From assembly GCA_032100225.1 (NCBI GenBank), contig DAMDJY010000030.1, positions 1 through 24,408 of the forward strand: a stretch of 24,408 nt of DNA, written 5' to 3'. Shown piece after piece: positions 17,924-24,408 of the stretch. The notes beneath the pieces are model-generated. The model had not been told where the DNA came from, ran no database searches, and was given only the letters and a program-made list of their open reading frames with translations. Source of the DNA: Mobilicoccus sp032100225 (GTDB taxonomy: Bacteria > Actinomycetota > Actinomycetes > Actinomycetales > Dermatophilaceae). The position numbers and the translations under genes are program-made. Position 1 is the first letter of the stretch; each line of letters starts with the position of its first letter.

Positions 17924-17982
17924 GCCGAGGTTTCAGTGGACGCTACAGGGGGCGTCCCGGCGGCGCATCGGCGGGAGCGGCC

Positions 17983-17988
17983 TAGACT
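17983..17988 (+). promoter_or_regulatory. Candidate -10 element for ctaB
   Basis: TAGACT is a good TANNNT match 40 bases upstream of the ctaB start. The -35 region is G/C-rich without a clear match. The 11-mer GGCCTAGACTG around it recurs in front of the ABC exporter gene on the other strand (23186-23176). Confidence 0.3.
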
Positions 17989-18027
17989 GACCCGGAACGC
18001 GACTGCGAAGCACCACCGAAGGACACC

Positions 18028-18996
18028 GTGACCACTCTGCAACCTCGCCAGGAGTCCACCGGCTCCACCGACAGCTCCCGAGCGGACGGCCTGCGCCCCG
18101 CTCGGTTGGGCGACTACGTCTCGTTGACGAAGCCGCGCATCATCGAGCTGTTGCTCATCACGACGTTCCCGGTCATGTTCCTCGCCGAGCGCGGCATCCC
18201 GTCGGTGCCCCTGGTGCTCGCGACGCTGCTGGGTGGCACGTGTGCCGCAGCCGGCTCCAACGTGTTCAACTGCATCGTCGACCGCGACATCGACCGGTTG
18301 ATGCACCGCACCGAGGATCGACCGCTGGCGACCGGAGTCATCTCTGTGCGCGCCGCCGTCATCTTCGGGACACTGCTGACCATCGCCTCGGTCGTCATCC
18401 TCTGGGCGTTCGTCAACGCGCTGTCCGCGGCGCTGGCCTTCGGGGCCGTGCTGCTCTACGTCGTCTTCTACACGATGGTGCTCAAGCGCCGTACCGCGCA
18501 GAACATCGTGTGGGGCGGCGTCGCCGGCTGCATGCCGGTGCTCATCGGGTGGAGCGCCGTCACCGACCGGGTCGACTGGGCACCGATCGTGCTCTTCCTC
18601 GTCGTCTTCTTCTGGACACCGCCGCACTACTGGCCGCTGTCGATGCGCTTCAAGGACGACTACGCCGCCGCCGGTGTGCCGATGCTGCCCGTCGTCGCCG
18701 AGGACTCCAAGGTCGCTGCGCAGGTCGTCATCTACTCCTGGGTCACCGTGCTGGTGTCGCTCGCCCTCATCCCGATCGCGCCCATGGGGTGGATCTACAC
18801 GGTCGCGGCCGTCGTCTCCGGTGCCGTGTTCATCGCCGAGGCCCACGCGCTGCAGCGCCGCGCCAAGGACCCGGCCAACACGACGCTGACCGCCATCAAG
18901 CCGATGCGCCTGTTCCACTACTCGATCAGCTACCTCACCCTGCTGTTCGTGGGCGTTGCGCTCGACCCGCTGTTCTACTTCCCCCTCCCGCTCTGA
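18028..18996 (+). CDS. ctaB: Protoheme IX farnesyltransferase (heme O synthase)
   Basis: The 322-aa integral membrane prenyltransferase adds a farnesyl group to heme B to form heme O. The prenyl-diphosphate and magnesium motif is visible as Asn81, Asp85, Asp89 with RT at 94-95 and RP at 98-99. The second conserved loop appears as FFWTPPHYW then DDYAAAGVPMLPV. Several hydrophobic helices follow. GTG at 18028 has GAAGGA at 18018-18023. It lies 49 bases before ctaA on the same strand, so the two-step heme O to heme A pathway is probably co-expressed. Divergence from tkt is the usual actinobacterial arrangement. Confidence 0.95.
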   Translation: MTTLQPRQESTGSTDSSRADGLRPARLGDYVSLTKPRIIELLLITTFPVMFLAERGIPSVPLVLATLLGGTCAAAGSNVFNCIVDRDIDRLMHRTEDRPLATGVISVRAAVIFGTLLTIASVVILWAFVNALSAALAFGAVLLYVVFYTMVLKRRTAQNIVWGGVAGCMPVLIGWSAVTDRVDWAPIVLFLVVFFWTPPHYWPLSMRFKDDYAAAGVPMLPVVAEDSKVAAQVVIYSWVTVLVSLALIPIAPMGWIYTVAAVVSGAVFIAEAHALQRRAKDPANTTLTAIKPMRLFHYSISYLTLLFVGVALDPLFYFPLPL

Positions 18997-19045
18997 CGCG
19001 GGCCCCTCCAGCTCCCCACCACCTCGTCCTCCGAAGAAGAAGCCG

Positions 19046-20080
19046 ATGAGCACTCAGCGCCCTACAGACCGCACCGCCCGCCCATCACGTGCCGCTGCTC
19101 TCATGCCCACCCGCATCACAGCGTGGGTGCGGGTGATGGCCTGGGCGTCCATGGTCACCAACGGGGCTCTCATTCTCACGGGTGGTCTCGTCCGATTGAC
19201 GGGTAGCGGTCTGGGATGCCCCACGTGGCCCCGATGCACCGCGGACTCGTGGACCAACACCCCGGAGATGGGTGTGCATGGCGTCATCGAGTTCGGGAAT
19301 CGCCTCCTCACCTTCGTCCTGGCCGCGATAGCGATCCTGACGTTCATGTCGCTCTGGAATCTGCGCCGCCGGCACCCAGGCGCCTTTCGCATCTCGCTCC
19401 TTCTCGGGCTGGGCATTCCCCTGCAGGCCGTCATCGGGGGTGTGACCGTGCGCACGGGCCTCAATCCCTGGGTCGTGGGAATCCACTTCATCGTGTCCGC
19501 CGTTCTCGTCGCCTTGGCCGCTGTGCTCGTCAACCGCCTGCGCCGGGCCTCGCTTTCCTCTGTCGCTGCAGACGAGGATCCGGCCCTGTTGCCCGAGACC
19601 TCGCGTTCGTGGGCGCGGGGACTCGCCTGGGTCTTCGCCGTTTCGGGAGCCCTCGCGGTGTATCTGGGCACCCTGGTCACCGGAACCGGTCCGCATAGTG
19701 GCGACTCGCGAGACGTCGCCCGACACGCCTTCGACGCGTACACCATGGTGCGCTTGCACGTGGTGCCCACCTACGTTCTGGTGGTGGCAGTCGCCTTAGG
19801 GCTCGTCGTGGCCATGCGCCAACGGTGGCCCGCTGCACTCACGCGGATGCTCGGCCTCATGGCCCTGGTGCTCGCCTTCCAGGCGGCAGTCGGCTACTAC
19901 CAGTGGTTCAACGCCCTCCCTGTCGTCGCGGTCGCTCTGCACCTCTTCGGATCGGCAACGCTGGTCGGGGTTCTCTCGATGTCCGTCGAGAAGCTCGTGA
20001 CGATGAGTCGTCCGGTGGCACCCACGACCACCGACGATGTACTGACGGACAGGCACCCGGTAGCCCCGCACCAGGAGTGA
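19046..20080 (+). CDS. ctaA: Heme A synthase (CtaA/COX15 family)
   Basis: The 344-aa membrane enzyme oxidises heme O to heme A for cytochrome aa3 oxidase. The first helix leads into GLVRLTGSGLGCPTWPRC, giving a loop cysteine pair at Cys58 and Cys64. Candidate heme-ligand histidines are His78 (MGVHGVIEFGNR), His147 (VVGIHFIVSA), and further His residues in the C-terminal half (VRLHVVPTYV, ALHLFGSATLV), consistent with two four-helix halves. ATG at 19046 is chosen after the purine-rich GAAGAAGAAG at 19033-19042; the frame opens earlier but overlaps ctaB. Met20 is an alternative start without a clear ribosome site. Confidence 0.93.
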   Translation: MSTQRPTDRTARPSRAAALMPTRITAWVRVMAWASMVTNGALILTGGLVRLTGSGLGCPTWPRCTADSWTNTPEMGVHGVIEFGNRLLTFVLAAIAILTFMSLWNLRRRHPGAFRISLLLGLGIPLQAVIGGVTVRTGLNPWVVGIHFIVSAVLVALAAVLVNRLRRASLSSVAADEDPALLPETSRSWARGLAWVFAVSGALAVYLGTLVTGTGPHSGDSRDVARHAFDAYTMVRLHVVPTYVLVVAVALGLVVAMRQRWPAALTRMLGLMALVLAFQAAVGYYQWFNALPVVAVALHLFGSATLVGVLSMSVEKLVTMSRPVAPTTTDDVLTDRHPVAPHQE

Positions 20081-20101
20081 GTCGGTCTCGCCAGGACCAC
20101 A

Positions 20102-20117
20102 GGGTGGCGTCTCACCC
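20102..20117 (+). terminator. Weak hairpin after ctaA
   Basis: GGGTG at 20102-20106 pairs with CACCC at 20113-20117 around a 6-base loop, 22 bases after the ctaA stop. A second imperfect hairpin follows near 20156-20179 (GCGC ends with AACC/GGTT). Either may end the ctaBA transcript. The rest of 20081-20314 has a T/G-rich patch near 20210-20226 and the 9-mer TGTTCACCG twice (20244, 20289), but no coding signal that I can support. Confidence 0.3.
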
Positions 20118-20314
20118 ACGGGGAACGAGTGCCGCGCTGCATCCGAATTCAGCACGCGCCCAACCTCTTTGGTTTGCGCCTGTGCTCGGTCCTTGAGTGA
20201 ATCGGGTGTCCGTTTTTGGGGTTTTGAGTGTCACTGGCAGGTCTGTTCACCGGCAGGTTGCCGCCCGCCCCTGGGGTGGTCACGTCCTTGTTCACCGACT
20301 CGAAGAGATTCCTC

Positions 20315-21134
20315 ATGTCTCATCCTCCCCAGCCGTCGCGCACGGTCACGGGGCGCTATCGACGCGCCCCTGCCGCGTGGCTCTGGCTCGCCCTTCTCCT
20401 GCTGCCGCTGCTTCTGGCGCTCTTGAGCTGGTTCCTGTTCGACCGGCCGGAGTCCCCGCAAGAACCGGCGCCCGGTGCGGCGACGTCGACGAGCTCACCC
20501 GGCCAGACGCCGACATCCACGGAGACCGCGACCTCCGGCACACCGGCTGCCGCCCCAGCCCCGATCGACATCCGATCCGACGAACAGGAACTGATCGTCG
20601 ACGCCGTCGTCCCCGACGAGGCCGCGCGAGCGAACCTCCTTGAAACTGCGCAGGCAGCAGCGGGCGATCGTGAGGTCATCGACCAGATCACGGTCACCCC
20701 TGGACAACCCGTCACCGACCCCGCCGGGCTTTCTGGTCTGCTCGACGATGCCACCGATCGCTTCCAGACCCTCGGGATCCACCTGACCCCCGACGAGGCC
20801 GTTCTGACCGGTTCCGCGCCGCGTTAGTCCGACGTCAGCGCGGTCGAAGAAGCCGCCCGCACCGCGTTCCCCGACCGTCAGGTCGAGGCACGGTTCGCTG
20901 CCGAGGCACCGGTCCCCGGAGCCACGCTCTCCTGCGGCAACCGCCCTCAACCGCGACCTCGCCCGGGCCCGCGCCGAGGCCATCCGCGACACTTTGGTCG
21001 AGGCCGGCGTGAAGGCCGAGAACATCAGCGCCCAGGGCTTCGGCGCCCGACGCAACGTCGCCCCCAACGACAACCCGGATGCGCGCGAGAAGAACCGTCG
21101 CGTGGTCATCCTCGTGGGAAGTGAGAACCGATGA
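20315..21134 (+). pseudogene. Broken arfA-like gene (BON plus OmpA-type outer-envelope protein)
   Basis: The first 170 codons encode a cytosolic start, one membrane helix (about residues 18-38), a Thr/Pro/Ala linker and a BON-like domain ending GSAPR. A TAG at 20825-20827 stops the frame. The same frame continues as DVSAVEEAARTAFPDRQV, a second BON-like stretch, up to a Cys near 20933. The reading frame then changes to one that encodes TALNRDLARARAEAIRDTL and ends NRRVVILVGSENR, the C-terminal half of an OmpA/MotB domain. The first half of that domain, including its TDxxG region, is missing, roughly 60-65 codons by comparison with remembered M. tuberculosis ArfA (OmpATb, Rv0899). The final TGA still overlaps the arfB ATG. 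ATG at 20315 has GAAGAGA upstream. Two independent lesions make a functional full-length product unlikely, although a 170-aa BON fragment could still be made. Confidence 0.82.
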
Positions 21135-21289
21135 TCACCGACATCCTGATGCTGTGGCTGATGTGCGTGCTGGCCTTTGTCGCCGGCGTGGTCGTCATGG
21201 CTGTCGTCGTCACCCTGGCGATCAAGCCCGTGACGCCCGACCAGGCCATCGAGGACGCACTCGCCAAGGAGGGACGGGCCCACGCATGA
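21131..21289 (+). CDS. ArfB-like small membrane protein
   Basis: This 52-aa protein consists of one membrane helix (about residues 4-30, LMLWLMCVLAFVAGVVVMAV), then VVVTLAIKP and a short acidic tail. It resembles M. tuberculosis ArfB (Rv0900) as I remember it, which has the pattern LLAFLGG, VVVTLSIK in the same places. In mycobacteria arfABC is linked to ammonia release and growth at acid pH. ATG at 21131 overlaps the arfA stop by four bases (ATGA) and its stop overlaps the arfC start the same way. The frame is intact although arfA is broken. It is too short for most gene callers. Confidence 0.72.
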   Translation: MITDILMLWLMCVLAFVAGVVVMAVVVTLAIKPVTPDQAIEDALAKEGRAHA

Positions 21290-21510
21290 CCGACGTCGAT
21301 CTGTGGATCATGGCGCTCCTCTTCCTGCTCGGTCTGGTGCTGACCTGGTTCGCCATGGTGCCCACCGTCTCCCGCGAGGTGGGTCCGACGACGGCCACCC
21401 GCACCACAGGGAGTGCTGAGGACGTGGCCACCTACCGCGCCGATTCAGGCACGGACGGCACCCCCGTCTCCACACCCAACACCGAGAAGACGCGCCGCCC
21501 GAAGCGCTGA
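21286..21510 (+). CDS. ArfC-like small membrane protein
   Basis: This 74-aa protein has one N-terminal helix (residues about 5-27, LWIMALLFLLGLVLTWFAMV), then a polar Thr/Ser-rich tail ending TRRPKR. The helix pattern WxxALxFLLGxVLTxxxMV resembles M. tuberculosis ArfC (Rv0901), whose tail is much longer (about 175 aa in total from memory). ATG at 21286 overlaps the arfB stop by ATGA; an upstream in-frame extension runs through arfB and the arfA remnant and is rejected. A strong hairpin follows the stop. Confidence 0.7.
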   Translation: MTDVDLWIMALLFLLGLVLTWFAMVPTVSREVGPTTATRTTGSAEDVATYRADSGTDGTPVSTPNTEKTRRPKR

Positions 21511-21526
21511 GACTCGACGGATACGA

Positions 21527-21561
21527 GAAGGGTCGTGAACCGTCATGGTTCACGACCCTTC
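21527..21561. terminator. Strong bidirectional terminator between arfC and the ABC permease
   Basis: A 15-bp perfect stem (21527-21541 with 21547-21561) encloses the loop GTCAT. It starts 17 bases after the arfC stop and lies 55 bases beyond the permease stop on the other strand. Being symmetrical, it can end both converging transcripts. Confidence 0.8.
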
Positions 21562-21616
21562 GTCGTCCTCGCACCGGGCCGACCTCATCCGGGCGGTAGG
21601 TGTCGATGTCGTGCCG

Positions 21617-22420
21617 TCAGTCACTCCAGCGGAACCAGGCGCGGGCAGCGAGGGTGAAGAGGATGCCCCACAACACGAGAACGATGAATGCCGGCGCGTC
21701 GAAGGAGCCGGACAGGGCGGCCCGCATTCCCTGGCCGAGGGCGCCCGAGGGCAGCCACGGGACGACGGCCTCCACACCCCCCAGTCGCGGTGCGGGAAGG
21801 AGAACTCCGCCGACGGCCACGAGGATCACCCAGATGATGTTGGCGAGGGCGAGGACGGCCTCGGCGCGCAGAGTTCCGGCGAAGAGCAGGGCGAAGGCGA
21901 CGAACACCCACGCTCCGACGACGAGGAAAGGCAACGACAGCATCAGATTGCCAAGATGAGGCGTCCATCCGAACGCCATGCCCATCGCGCCGAGCACGAG
22001 AGTCTGTGCCGCGACGATGACGAGAACCGCCAGCCCCTTGGCCGCGAGCAGGCCGCCGCGCCCGAGCGGGGTGGTGCCGAGCAGACGCAGGACTCCGTAC
22101 CGCCGATCGAACCCGGTGGAGATGGCCTGGCCGGTGAAGGCCGTCGACAGCACCGCGAGCCCGAGGACACCGGCCATGACCGCATCCATGCGGTGTTCAC
22201 CGGTGGGCATCGACGGGCCGAACAGCTCGGGCGACGAGGCCGTGAACCGGGCCAGGGCGACGAGAGCGATGGCGGGCAGGATGATCGACACGAGGAGCTG
22301 CTCCCCGTTGCGCATCAGCGATCCCGTCTCGAACCGGGCCTGAGCGAGCACTCGGGCAGTGGGCGAGGCCGGCCCGGGGGAGTGCGAGGGCTGGGTCGTG
22401 TGCTGCGCGGACATGCTCAC
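21617..22420 (-). CDS. ABC-2 type exporter permease
   Basis: The 267-aa protein is strongly hydrophobic with about six membrane helices, for example IILPAIALVALA, VMAGVLGLAVLSTA, LPFLVVGAWVFVAFALLFA and ANIIWVILVAVGGVLL. The RRYGVLRLLGTTPL segment is typical of ABC-2 permeases of the drug/antibiotic export type. GTG at 22420 overlaps the ATPase stop by four bases (GTGA). It corresponds in position to Rv1457c of M. tuberculosis, which sits next to ctaA; here the arf genes lie between. The substrate is unknown; the conserved link to heme A and Suf genes may mean an envelope or respiratory role. Confidence 0.88.
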   Translation of the reverse strand: MSMSAQHTTQPSHSPGPASPTARVLAQARFETGSLMRNGEQLLVSIILPAIALVALARFTASSPELFGPSMPTGEHRMDAVMAGVLGLAVLSTAFTGQAISTGFDRRYGVLRLLGTTPLGRGGLLAAKGLAVLVIVAAQTLVLGAMGMAFGWTPHLGNLMLSLPFLVVGAWVFVAFALLFAGTLRAEAVLALANIIWVILVAVGGVLLPAPRLGGVEAVVPWLPSGALGQGMRAALSGSFDAPAFIVLVLWGILFTLAARAWFRWSD

Positions 22421-23169
22421 CGTGCGTCCTGTCGGGTCAGGGAGAAGTAGGCGTCTTCGAGGCCGCGCTCACCGGCGACCTCGGCGACGGTGCCGGTGGC
22501 CACGGCGCGTCCGGCGGCGACGACGACGAGATCGTCGGCCAGACGCTCGGCCTCCTCGAAGGAGTGCGTCGTCAACACCACGCAGGTGCCGGACGCGGCG
22601 ATCTCGCGGACGAGGTCCCACACGTCGAGACGAGCGTGGGGATCGAGCCCGGCCGACGGCTCGTCGAGGAAGGCGACCTCGGGGCGGCCGATCAGTGCCG
22701 CGGCGAGGCCGAGGCGCTGGCGCTGTCCGCCGGAGAGTCGTCGCACTGTCGTCCTCGCGAACGCGTCGATGCCGAGACGGCGCGTGAGGTCGTCGACGTC
22801 CCACGGGTCGGCGTAGAGGCGGCTGAGGTGGGGGAGGATCCGCGCGGGGGTGTTCGTGTTGGGGAGGCCGCCGTCCTGGAGCATGACCCCGACTCGCGCG
22901 CGATGGTCGGGTCCGGCGCCCCACGGGTCGGTACCGAGGACCCGCGCTGTGCCCGAGTCCGCTTTCAACAGACCTTCGAGGACCGCGACCGTGGTCGTCT
23001 TTCCCGCGCCGTTGGGCCCGAGGACGGCGGTGACACGCCCGGCGTGCGCCGACCACGACATGTCCTTGACGGCCTCGACCGCCCCGAAACGACGGTGCAG
23101 ACGGTCGACGACGACGGCAGGAGCGCCGACGGCAGGTACACCGTGGTGCGGCGCTGATTCGGCAGGCAT
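22417..23169 (-). CDS. ABC exporter ATP-binding protein
   Basis: The 250-aa ATPase has Walker A GPNGAGKTT at 51-59, Q-loop Gln98, signature LSGGQ at 145-149, Walker B VAFLDEP at 165-171 and switch His202. It is the CcmA/drug-exporter (DrrA-like) type and pairs with the downstream permease by a GTGA overlap. ATG at 23169 is preferred to the in-frame ATG at 23193 because a TAGACT -10 element (23182-23177) would start transcription almost exactly at 23169. No ribosome site is visible, which fits leaderless translation. It is divergent from sufR, matching Rv1458c next to the suf operon. Confidence 0.9.
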   Translation of the reverse strand: MPAESAPHHGVPAVGAPAVVVDRLHRRFGAVEAVKDMSWSAHAGRVTAVLGPNGAGKTTTVAVLEGLLKADSGTARVLGTDPWGAGPDHRARVGVMLQDGGLPNTNTPARILPHLSRLYADPWDVDDLTRRLGIDAFARTTVRRLSGGQRQRLGLAAALIGRPEVAFLDEPSAGLDPHARLDVWDLVREIAASGTCVVLTTHSFEEAERLADDLVVVAAGRAVATGTVAEVAGERGLEDAYFSLTRQDAR

Positions 23170-23176
23170 GAGCCGC

Positions 23177-23207
23177 AGTCTAGGCCGGGGCATCGACGCG
23201 CCTTCGA
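23177..23207 (-). promoter_or_regulatory. Candidate promoter of the ABC exporter, leaderless
   Basis: On the minus strand TAGACT (23182-23177) lies 7 bases before the ATG, with TCGAAG (23207-23202) upstream at a long 19-base spacing. Initiation would fall at or within a base of the start codon. Confidence 0.38.
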
Positions 23208-23260
23208 CCCGCCCGAACCGGGATATCCGGCGCTCTCTCGGACACCCGCCCAGGGGGCGG

Positions 23261-23289
23261 TTATGCAGTCGGATCGAATTAGGTAAGGT
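23261..23289 (+). promoter_or_regulatory. Candidate promoter of sufR, near-leaderless
   Basis: TAAGGT (23284-23289) fits TANNNT, and TTATGC (23261-23266) lies 17 bases upstream as a weak -35. Initiation would fall at about 23296, directly at the GTG start. SufR of other actinobacteria represses its own operon, so an operator is expected around here. I could not identify one with confidence. Confidence 0.33.
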
Positions 23290-23296
23290 GGGTGTT

Positions 23297-24175
23297 GTGA
23301 ATTTCCCGACCGCGACATCACCGGCGCCCGAGCGGACCTCCGCTCCCGGGTCCGACCGTGATGCGCGCACCCGGGATCTGGTCCTCCGCGACATCTCCGA
23401 GCTCGGCCCGGTCACCGCGACGGCGCTGGCCGAACGCCTCGGGCTCACCTCTGCGGGCGTGCGTCGCCACCTCGACCAGCTCGACGCCGACGGGCTCATC
23501 ACCACTGCCGATGTGTCGTCCGCGCGACGCGGGCGAGGTCGCCCGGCCCGGTCCTACGTCGTGACGCCGGAGGGGCACCGCCAGCTCTCCACCGGATACG
23601 GCGATGTCGCCACCTCGGCGCTGCAGTTTCTCTCCGACCGGTTCGGTGAGGACGCCGTCGCCGACTTCGCTCACGAGCTGCTCGCCGACCTCGAGAAGCG
23701 CTACGCGCCCGTCGTCGACGCTGCCGGCGGCGACCTCGGCGACCGGGCGACGGCGCTGGCTGCGGCCCTGGCGCGCGACGGTTATTCTGCCTCGGTGCGT
23801 CCGGTCGGTCCCAGCGGGCTCGGTCTGCAGCTCTGCCAGGGGCATTGCCCCATGCACGAGGTGGCGGCGCGCTTCCCGCAGTTCTGCGAGGAGGAGACAG
23901 AGGTCTTCGCACGCCTGCTCGGCGTGCACGTCCAACGGCTGGCCACCCTCGCCGGCGGAGAACACGTCTGCACCACGTTCGTCCCCCGCGACAAGGTTCC
24001 GCTCGGCATCCCCGGCCTGCGCCCCACTGCGGCCGACCACCCCGAACTTCACGACGCACCACCGCACGACGCTGAACTGCGAGACGCAGAACAGCACCAC
24101 GATCCACCGCACGACAGCACCAAGCACGACTCAGACCAGCAGAATCATCGGCACGACGAAGGGAACGCGAGATGA
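23297..24175 (+). CDS. sufR: SufR, iron-sulfur sensing repressor of the suf operon
   Basis: The 292-aa product has an N-terminal winged-helix domain (about 28-90, with TATALAERLGLTSAGVRRHL) and a C-terminal sensor region. Cys180, Cys184, Cys197 and Cys225 have spacings of 4, 13 and 28. These equal the spacings of the cysteines I remember for M. tuberculosis SufR (175, 179, 192, 220), the proposed Fe-S ligands. The last 46 residues (about 247-292) are an odd tail with nine His and many Asp. GTG at 23297 is chosen; an in-frame GTG at 23288 is possible. The TGA overlaps the sufB ATG (ATGA), so sensor and assembly genes are coupled. It is divergent from the ABC exporter. Confidence 0.93.
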   Translation: MNFPTATSPAPERTSAPGSDRDARTRDLVLRDISELGPVTATALAERLGLTSAGVRRHLDQLDADGLITTADVSSARRGRGRPARSYVVTPEGHRQLSTGYGDVATSALQFLSDRFGEDAVADFAHELLADLEKRYAPVVDAAGGDLGDRATALAAALARDGYSASVRPVGPSGLGLQLCQGHCPMHEVAARFPQFCEEETEVFARLLGVHVQRLATLAGGEHVCTTFVPRDKVPLGIPGLRPTAADHPELHDAPPHDAELRDAEQHHDPPHDSTKHDSDQQNHRHDEGNAR

Positions 24176-24408
24176 GCACGATCGAGGAGCTCAACCCGGG
24201 CCTGAAGGACCTCGGTAGCTACGCCTACGGATGGGCGGACAGCGACACCGCGGGCGCCACGGCTCGACGCGGTCTCGGCGTCGAGGTCGTCGAGGACATC
24301 TCGGGTCGCAAGAACGAGCCCGAATGGATGCGCGAGCTGCGCCTGAAGTCCCTTCGCCTGTTCGACAAGAAGCCGATGCCGCACTGGGGCAGCGACCTGT
24401 CGGGCATC
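24172..24408 (+). CDS. sufB: SufB, Fe-S cluster scaffold subunit (5' end only)
   Basis: Seventy-nine codons are present, running off the right edge. IEELNPGLKDLGSYAYGWAD, then RRGLGVEVVEDIS and KNEPEWMRELRLKSLRLFD, are the conserved N-terminus of SufB. SufB with SufC and SufD builds Fe-S clusters. ATG at 24172 overlaps the sufR stop by four bases and has GAAGGGA at 24158-24164. The rest of the suf operon presumably follows beyond the window. Confidence 0.96.
   Translation, partial: MSTIEELNPGLKDLGSYAYGWADSDTAGATARRGLGVEVVEDISGRKNEPEWMRELRLKSLRLFDKKPMPHWGSDLSGI

Noticed and set aside
20081..20314. N-terminal extension of the arfA-like frame from 20228, or a small gene in the spacer
   Set aside because: The extension lacks a ribosome site, and Met at 20315 has GAAGAGA upstream and leads directly into a normal positively charged N-terminus and membrane helix.
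20825..20827. Read-through or recoding of the TAG in the arfA-like gene
   Set aside because: Read-through alone would not give a full protein, because a second lesion near 20936 changes frame and removes half of the OmpA domain. No pyrrolysine machinery is suggested by the context.
20930..20950. Programmed frameshift in the arfA-like gene
   Set aside because: No slippery heptamer or downstream stem was seen, and about 60-65 codons of conserved domain are absent, which frameshifting cannot restore.
24040..24165. Repeat array or CRISPR-like repeats in the CACGAC-rich end of sufR
   Set aside because: The units are irregular, in frame and coding for His/Asp pairs; there are no constant repeats or spacers.

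Overview
The window is high-GC DNA with dense, often overlapping genes, GTG starts and the gene order of the actinobacterial central-carbon locus: whiA end, gap-pgk-tpiA-secG, then tkt-tal-zwf-opcA on the minus strand, ctaB and ctaA, an ABC exporter and sufR-sufB. From memory this order matches the Mycobacterium tuberculosis Rv1436-Rv1461 region. The protein style and OpcA suggest a Micrococcales-type actinobacterium, perhaps near Dermacoccaceae or Dermatophilaceae; that placement is a guess.

Layout. 1-243 is the 3' end of whiA. 444-4019 (plus) is gap, pgk, tpiA and secG, with very strong hairpins between gap and pgk, between tpiA and secG, and after secG. 4284-11801 (plus) is one giant gene for a 2505-aa hybrid NRPS/PKS with my domain reading TE-A-T-KS-AT-KR-T. 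It stands alone, with its own candidate promoter and a pair of direct repeats, and occupies the gap between the glycolytic and pentose-phosphate operons. 11853-17720 (minus) is tkt-tal-zwf-opcA, each junction overlapping by 1 or 4 bases. 17721-18027 is the divergent control region. 18028-20080 (plus) is ctaB and ctaA, which together convert heme B to heme A for cytochrome c oxidase.

20315-21510 (plus) resembles the mycobacterial arfABC operon. The arfA-like gene is broken by an in-frame stop and by a frame-changing deletion of the first half of its OmpA domain, while arfB-like and arfC-like genes look intact and remain joined by ATGA overlaps. 21617-23169 (minus) is a two-gene ABC exporter ending tail-to-tail with arfC at a 15-bp hairpin. 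23297-24408 (plus) is sufR, with an unusual histidine-rich tail, and the start of sufB.

The most unusual items are the one-gene NRPS/PKS with an N-terminal thioesterase and an atypical adenylation pocket, the decayed arfA beside intact arfBC, and the histidine-rich SufR tail. No tRNA, rRNA, CRISPR array, insertion sequence or phage gene was seen.
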